A stretch of DNA of 64,000 nucleotides from Siphonobacter curvatus (GTDB lineage Bacteria; Bacteroidota; Bacteroidia; Cytophagales; Spirosomataceae). Shown here piece by piece: positions 63,401-64,000 of the stretch. Within the stretch, counting starts at the first letter, position 1; each line of letters starts with the position of its first letter. The stretch spans positions 186,001 to 250,000 of the forward strand of contig NZ_PTRA01000003.1 of the NCBI RefSeq assembly GCF_002943425.1. The letters are read 5' to 3'. The notes under the pieces are model-generated. The model saw nothing but the letters and a program-made list of their open reading frames with translations. It was not told the DNA's origin and searched no databases. The translations under genes were made by a program, and so were the position numbers.

Positions 63401-64000
63401 TTAGAAACCAAAACTGATTCCTTTGAGCTGCATGGTATTTTCAGAGACCACGGCTTCTCCCGCTTTCAGACCCGAGAGTACGATGATGGACGAACCCGTT
63501 TGTGAACCCGTAGTAACGGCCCGACGCACGAAACGGCGGGGCTGGGTTTGGACAAACACGTAGTCTTTGCCCTGAATGGTTACCACGGCCGACTGCGGTA
63601 CCGAGAGGAAATTTCCTTCGCTGATGCCAAAGCGAACCGTAGCGAACATACCCGCCTTGAGACGTCCTCCGGCGTTGGCGACCAGAATCCGTAGTTTGAT
63701 CATACGGGTTTGAGCATCGGCAATTTCATTGATGGCCTGTAAGTTGCCTTGGAATCCTTCGCCGGGATACGCCGTAAAACTGAGCTGGCAGGTTTGTCCC
63801 TGTTTGACGCGGGTGAGCTGACTTTCGGGAACCTCACAAACGACCCAGGCCGTGCGGGGACGGGCTTTCATCAATAACTCCGCCGGAAATCCGCCCATTT
63901 GCAGCCGGGCTTCGTGCTCGATTAAGGCGGCTTTTTCATTTTCCAGCTGCGTTTCGGCTTCCAGTACATCGCGGCCCGTACCGGCTCCGTTGCTGGCCAG
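63401..64000 (-). CDS. RND efflux periplasmic adaptor (HlyD/CusB-like), C-terminal part
   Basis: The frame runs to the end of the window: 34 in-frame codons precede the ATG at 63898, so the gene is cut at its 5' end. The visible part has a coiled-coil end (VLEAETQLENEKAALIEHEARLQ), the beta-barrel domain (AWVVCEVPESQLTRVKQGQ) and the membrane-proximal domain (VPQSAVVTIQGKDYVFV, GLKAGEAVVSENTMQLKG). First gene of the adaptor-DUF190-pump operon. Confidence 0.88.
   Translation of the reverse strand: MASNGAGTGRDVLEAETQLENEKAALIEHEARLQMGGFPAELLMKARPRTAWVVCEVPESQLTRVKQGQTCQLSFTAYPGEGFQGNLQAINEIADAQTRMIKLRILVANAGGRLKAGMFATVRFGISEGNFLSVPQSAVVTIQGKDYVFVQTQPRRFVRRAVTTGSQTGSSIIVLSGLKAGEAVVSENTMQLKGISFGF

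Overview
The window is chromosomal DNA of a Bacteroidota bacterium, most likely a Cytophagales member (Spirosoma/Siphonobacter-like; the genus is a guess). The evidence is a C-terminal type IX secretion sorting domain, several promoters of the Bacteroidota type (-33 TTG/TTTG and -7 TAnnTTTG), start codons mostly without Shine-Dalgarno sequences, and gene sets such as DUF177-rpmF-plsX-fabH-efp-accB-accC. I found no insertion sequence, prophage, CRISPR array, rRNA or tRNA. The window looks like stable core and semi-core chromosome.

Layout. 1-3.7 kb: the end of an S41 protease, a beta-barrel outer-membrane protein, GDP-L-fucose synthase and a MORN-like secreted protein. 3.9-9.6 kb: DUF177, ribosomal protein L32, and initiation of fatty-acid and phospholipid synthesis (plsX, fabH, accB, accC) with elongation factor P. 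9.7-17.3 kb: an amino-acid permease, two sugar transferases, a T9SS-exported SGNH esterase and ornithine aminotransferase. 17.5-24.9 kb: a tightly packed five-gene cassette (SWIM zinc-finger protein, DUF5691, MoxR-type AAA+ ATPase, DUF5682 with TraB/TIKI-like motifs, VWA protein), followed by a BadF-type kinase. 25.8-31.2 kb: an Rrf2 regulator, rpmH (L34, only 52 codons), a GT-C membrane enzyme with a MORN-like tail, a nucleoside permease, and a DoxX/HxlR divergent pair. 31.3-39.8 kb: a signalling hub with sigma-54 (rpoN), an NtrC-type activator, three histidine kinases and two stand-alone receivers. 39.8-44.4 kb: a group of small envelope and stress-type proteins (holin-X-like, YtxH, coiled-coil lipoprotein, PA2169-type bundle, transglutaminase) around another receiver. 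44.6-47.3 kb: an MFS transporter, RecX and DUF72. 47.4-50.4 kb: the second half of histidine biosynthesis (hisH-A-F-I-E) behind a histidine leader-peptide attenuator. 50.4-58.1 kb: a YvlD-like membrane protein, a five-PAS kinase with its receiver, penicillin-binding protein 1C, an RDD protein and a MarR regulator. 58.2-64 kb: a GH10-like lipoprotein/hydrolase and a heavy-metal RND efflux operon with a DUF190 gene between pump and adaptor; the adaptor runs off the end.

The two most interesting items are (1) the SWIM/DUF5691/MoxR/DUF5682/VWA cassette, whose architecture (AAA+ motor, MIDAS adaptor, a putative hydrolase and a zinc-binding protein) suggests an uncharacterised ATP-driven chaperone or conflict system, and (2) the his attenuator, where a 15-residue peptide with His-His-His-Ser-His sits almost at the predicted transcription start and is followed by mutually exclusive antiterminator and terminator hairpins.
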